The translations under genes and the position numbers were made by a program. From DASUPK01 sp963774305 (GTDB taxonomy: Bacteria > Actinomycetota > Thermoleophilia > Solirubrobacterales > 70-9), in the NCBI GenBank assembly GCA_963774305.1, contig CAVZEM010000003.1, positions 1 to 64,000 of the forward strand: a stretch of 64,000 bases of DNA, read 5' to 3'. This document shows, piece by piece, positions 61,980 to 64,000 of this stretch. How positions within the stretch are numbered: the first letter of the stretch is position 1; every line of letters starts with the position of its first letter. Under the pieces are notes generated by a model that had not been told where the DNA came from, did not search any database, and was given only the letters and a program-made list of their open reading frames with translations.

Positions 61980-63440
61980 GTGACCTCGACCGCCGAATCC
62001 AGACGGCACTGGTGGGTGCTCGTCGGCACCTGCATGGGGCTGTTCGTGCTGATGCTCGACTCGACGGTCGTCGCCCTGGCGCTGCCGACGATCGAGAAGG
62101 AGCTCCACGCGTCCGCCGACGACGTCCAGTGGGTGCTGAACGGCTACCTGCTGGTCCTGAGCGTCCTGGTGGTGACGGCCGGCAGGCTCGGCGACATCTA
62201 CGGCCGTCGCCGGGTCTTCTTGATCGGGATGGCGGTCTTCGCCGCCGGCTCTGTCCTGGCGGCCGCAGCGTCGGACGACGCGATGCTGGTTGCCGCTCGC
62301 GCCGTCCAGGGAGCCGGCGGAGCGGCGATGCTCTCGCTGTCCCTGGCGATCGTCAGCCACGCGTTCCCGGAGGAGGAGCAGGGGCAGGCGCTCGGGATCT
62401 GGGCGGCCGTCTCCGCACTCGCCCTCGCGATCGGCCCGCTGGTGGGCGGGCTGCTGATCGACGTCGACTGGCGCCTGATCTTCTGGATCAACCTGCCGAT
62501 CTGCGCGTTCGGGATCGGGATCACCCTGTGGTCGGCGCACGAGTCCCGCGACGAGACCTCGCCGCCCAAGCTCGACCTCCGCGGGCTGGCGACCCTGACG
62601 CCCGGGCTCCTGGCGTTTGTCTTCGCGCTGGTCCGCGCCGATGACTGGGGCTGGGGATCCGCCAGGACGATCGGCGTCCTCGCCCTCGGCATCCTCTTCC
62701 TGGCGGCCTTCTGGGCGATCGAGCACCGGGTGGACTCGCCGATCGTCGACTTCAGCCTCTTCCGCAACGGGCCCTACCTGGGCGCTTCGGCGGCGGGCTT
62801 CACGCTCGTAGGCGCCTACTGGGCGGTGATCTTCTTCCAGCCGCAGTACCTCCAGACCGTCTTGGACCACGGTCCCGTCGCGGCCGGGCTGCTGATCCTG
62901 CCGGTGACCGCGCCGATGGTCTTCATCTCGCCGTTCTGCGGAGGGCTGATCAAGCGCTTCGGTCCGCGTGGGCTGATGACGGTGGGGATGGTCTGCGGGG
63001 CCGCGGGCCTCGCGCTGCTCACCGGGATCGACGCCGACAGCTCCTACGGCGCGCTGATGCCGGGCTATCTGCTCTTTGGCATCTCGCTCGGCCTGGTCTA
63101 CGCGCCGATGTCGACGGCGGCGATGCTGGCGATGCCGCGCGCCAAGGCCGGGATCGCCGCCGGCGTGCTGGCGATGGTCCGCGTCACGGCGGGCGCCATG
63201 ACGCTGGCGGTCGTCGCCGCGGTCTTCCAGGGCGTCCAGAACGACCAGCTCGAGCAGCATCCGGGCGACGCCGCCGGGGCGTTCGCCACGGCCCTCGCCG
63301 ACTCGACCTGGGTCCTGGTCGCCCTCGTCGCGGTGGGGGCGGTGCTGACCTGGGCGCTGGTGAGGCGGACCGGGGATGAGCATCCCGCGCCCGAGGAGCA
63401 CCCCGAGCACAGGCTCGAGCGCCCCCGCCTGCACCTCTGA
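61980..63440 (+). CDS. MFS transporter, DHA2 (EmrB/QacA) 14-helix drug exporter type
   Basis: A 486-residue exporter with about 14 membrane segments. It shows LDSTVVALALPTIEKELHAS (motif D1), GRLGDIYGRRRVFLIGMAVF (motif A) and WAAVSALALAIGPLVGGLLI (motif C), the set of proton-driven multidrug exporters of the QacA/EmrB group. The GTG start at 61980 abuts the DUF192 stop. The C-terminal tail is hydrophilic (EEHPEHRLERPRLHL). Substrates are unknown. Confidence 0.93.
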   Translation: MTSTAESRRHWWVLVGTCMGLFVLMLDSTVVALALPTIEKELHASADDVQWVLNGYLLVLSVLVVTAGRLGDIYGRRRVFLIGMAVFAAGSVLAAAASDDAMLVAARAVQGAGGAAMLSLSLAIVSHAFPEEEQGQALGIWAAVSALALAIGPLVGGLLIDVDWRLIFWINLPICAFGIGITLWSAHESRDETSPPKLDLRGLATLTPGLLAFVFALVRADDWGWGSARTIGVLALGILFLAAFWAIEHRVDSPIVDFSLFRNGPYLGASAAGFTLVGAYWAVIFFQPQYLQTVLDHGPVAAGLLILPVTAPMVFISPFCGGLIKRFGPRGLMTVGMVCGAAGLALLTGIDADSSYGALMPGYLLFGISLGLVYAPMSTAAMLAMPRAKAGIAAGVLAMVRVTAGAMTLAVVAAVFQGVQNDQLEQHPGDAAGAFATALADSTWVLVALVAVGAVLTWALVRRTGDEHPAPEEHPEHRLERPRLHL

Positions 63441-63531
63441 ACCCTTCGGGCACCTGACGCATGTGGCGTGCGATCTGCCGTCGAATCTCCACTGCGGGGG
63501 AGAGTCGCACGGTCTCGTCCCTCAACGGGGC

Positions 63532-64000
63532 GTGCTGCCCAACGTCGACGAGATCGCAACGGTGGTCGTCTGCGAGGACGACGATCCGACGCGCGAGCTC
63601 CTCTGCGACCACCTGACCGCCGACCGCTACCGCGCCCTGCCGGCGCCGAGCGCGTCCGATGCGCTGCGCCTCTGCGGCTACAACCAGCCGGACCTGATGC
63701 TGCTGGATCTGGGCCTGCCGGACGCGCCTGGAATTGACGTGCTCCGCGAGATTCGCGCCGCCGGTGAGCGCTTCGACCCGGAGCTGCCGGTGCTGGTCCT
63801 CTCCGGGCGTTCCAGCGAGGCCGATCGTCTCCGCGGCTTCGAGGCCGGGGCCGACGATTACCTCTCCAAGCCCTTCCACTACCCGGAGCTGCTGGCGCGG
63901 GTGGCGGCGGTTCTTCGGCGGCGCTCGGGCGCGCGGCGGGGGCCGATCCGCCTCGGTGACCTGACCGTCGACCCGGCGACCCGCCGCGTCACGGTTGGCG
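63532..64000 (+). CDS. OmpR/PhoB-type response regulator, truncated by the window edge
   Basis: The first 156 residues of a two-component regulator. The receiver domain has VVVCEDDDPTRELL, the phosphorylation site in LMLLDLGLPDAPG, LSGRSSEADRLRGFEAGADD and YLSKPFHYPELLARV. The following RLGDLTVDPATRRVTV begins a winged-helix DNA-binding domain that runs off the end. GTG 63532 is chosen, as CAACGGGGC just precedes it. Its kinase is not in the window. Confidence 0.88.
   Translation, partial: MLPNVDEIATVVVCEDDDPTRELLCDHLTADRYRALPAPSASDALRLCGYNQPDLMLLDLGLPDAPGIDVLREIRAAGERFDPELPVLVLSGRSSEADRLRGFEAGADDYLSKPFHYPELLARVAAVLRRRSGARRGPIRLGDLTVDPATRRVTVG

Overview
The window is a high-GC, gene-dense chromosome segment. 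I read it as an actinobacterium, most likely Thermoleophilia/Solirubrobacterales. The reasons are the GC-rich coding on both strands, a six-gene mce operon, DevS/NarL-type signalling, a riboswitch-led ECF B12 transporter with DUF4430 proteins, and a family of NTF2-like proteins that start MS[QE]ENVE and end LEAAGLSE. The lineage is inferred from gene content only. There is no rRNA, CRISPR array, transposase or integrase.

1-13.8 kb: the tail of a truncated gene (possibly a polyketide-synthase-type protein), a giant eukaryote-like single-chain acyl-CoA carboxylase and a phosphopantetheinyl transferase form one unit. They converge on a GH65 phosphorylase/beta-phosphoglucomutase pair that carries a frameshift. 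Next come a class I HMG-CoA reductase, an aldo/keto reductase with its TetR regulator, and a secreted protein. 13.9-17.6 kb: two partial copies of a tRNA-Pro(GGG) 3' end bracket a minus-strand set made of a lipoprotein, a TMEM175-like channel, a CPA1 antiporter with two frameshifts, and an HdeD-like membrane protein. This may be an old tRNA-targeted insertion.

17.6-34.8 kb: a secreted protein with a paralogue at 44.7 kb, then signalling genes (NarL regulator, GAF-GAF histidine kinase, CHASE-GGDEF cyclase, MEDS-ATPase, degenerate EAL protein) interspersed with a GH25 muramidase, DUF779, and a three-gene operon (sulfatase, acetyl-CoA hydrolase/transferase, lactate 2-monooxygenase-type enzyme). 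A haem-binding protein, a DUF3556 membrane protein and an FAD oxidoreductase follow, then tRNA-Leu(CAG) and tRNA-Glu(CTC).

35.5-52 kb is an uptake region. Six overlapping mce genes come first, without YrbE permeases or an MceG ATPase. A cobalamin riboswitch then leads two DUF4430 (transcobalamin beta-domain-like) secreted proteins, EcfT, a fused double ATPase, and an S-component fused to an alpha/alpha-toroid like the alpha domain of intrinsic factor and transcobalamin. Together these look like a split, cell-surface transcobalamin system feeding an ECF transporter, and this is the most interesting locus here.

52-64 kb: a frameshifted nitroreductase, GlpD, a Rho paralogue with both P-loop lysines changed to arginine, a serine hydrolase, Tag glycosylase and truncated haemoglobin. 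A small repeat-rich region follows with NTF2-like genes and fragments, a shared C-terminal module and palindromic mini-repeats. The window ends with a BI-1 protein, DUF192, a DHA2 MFS exporter and a truncated OmpR-type regulator. Five single-base frameshifts in four otherwise well-preserved genes suggest either assembly errors or early decay.
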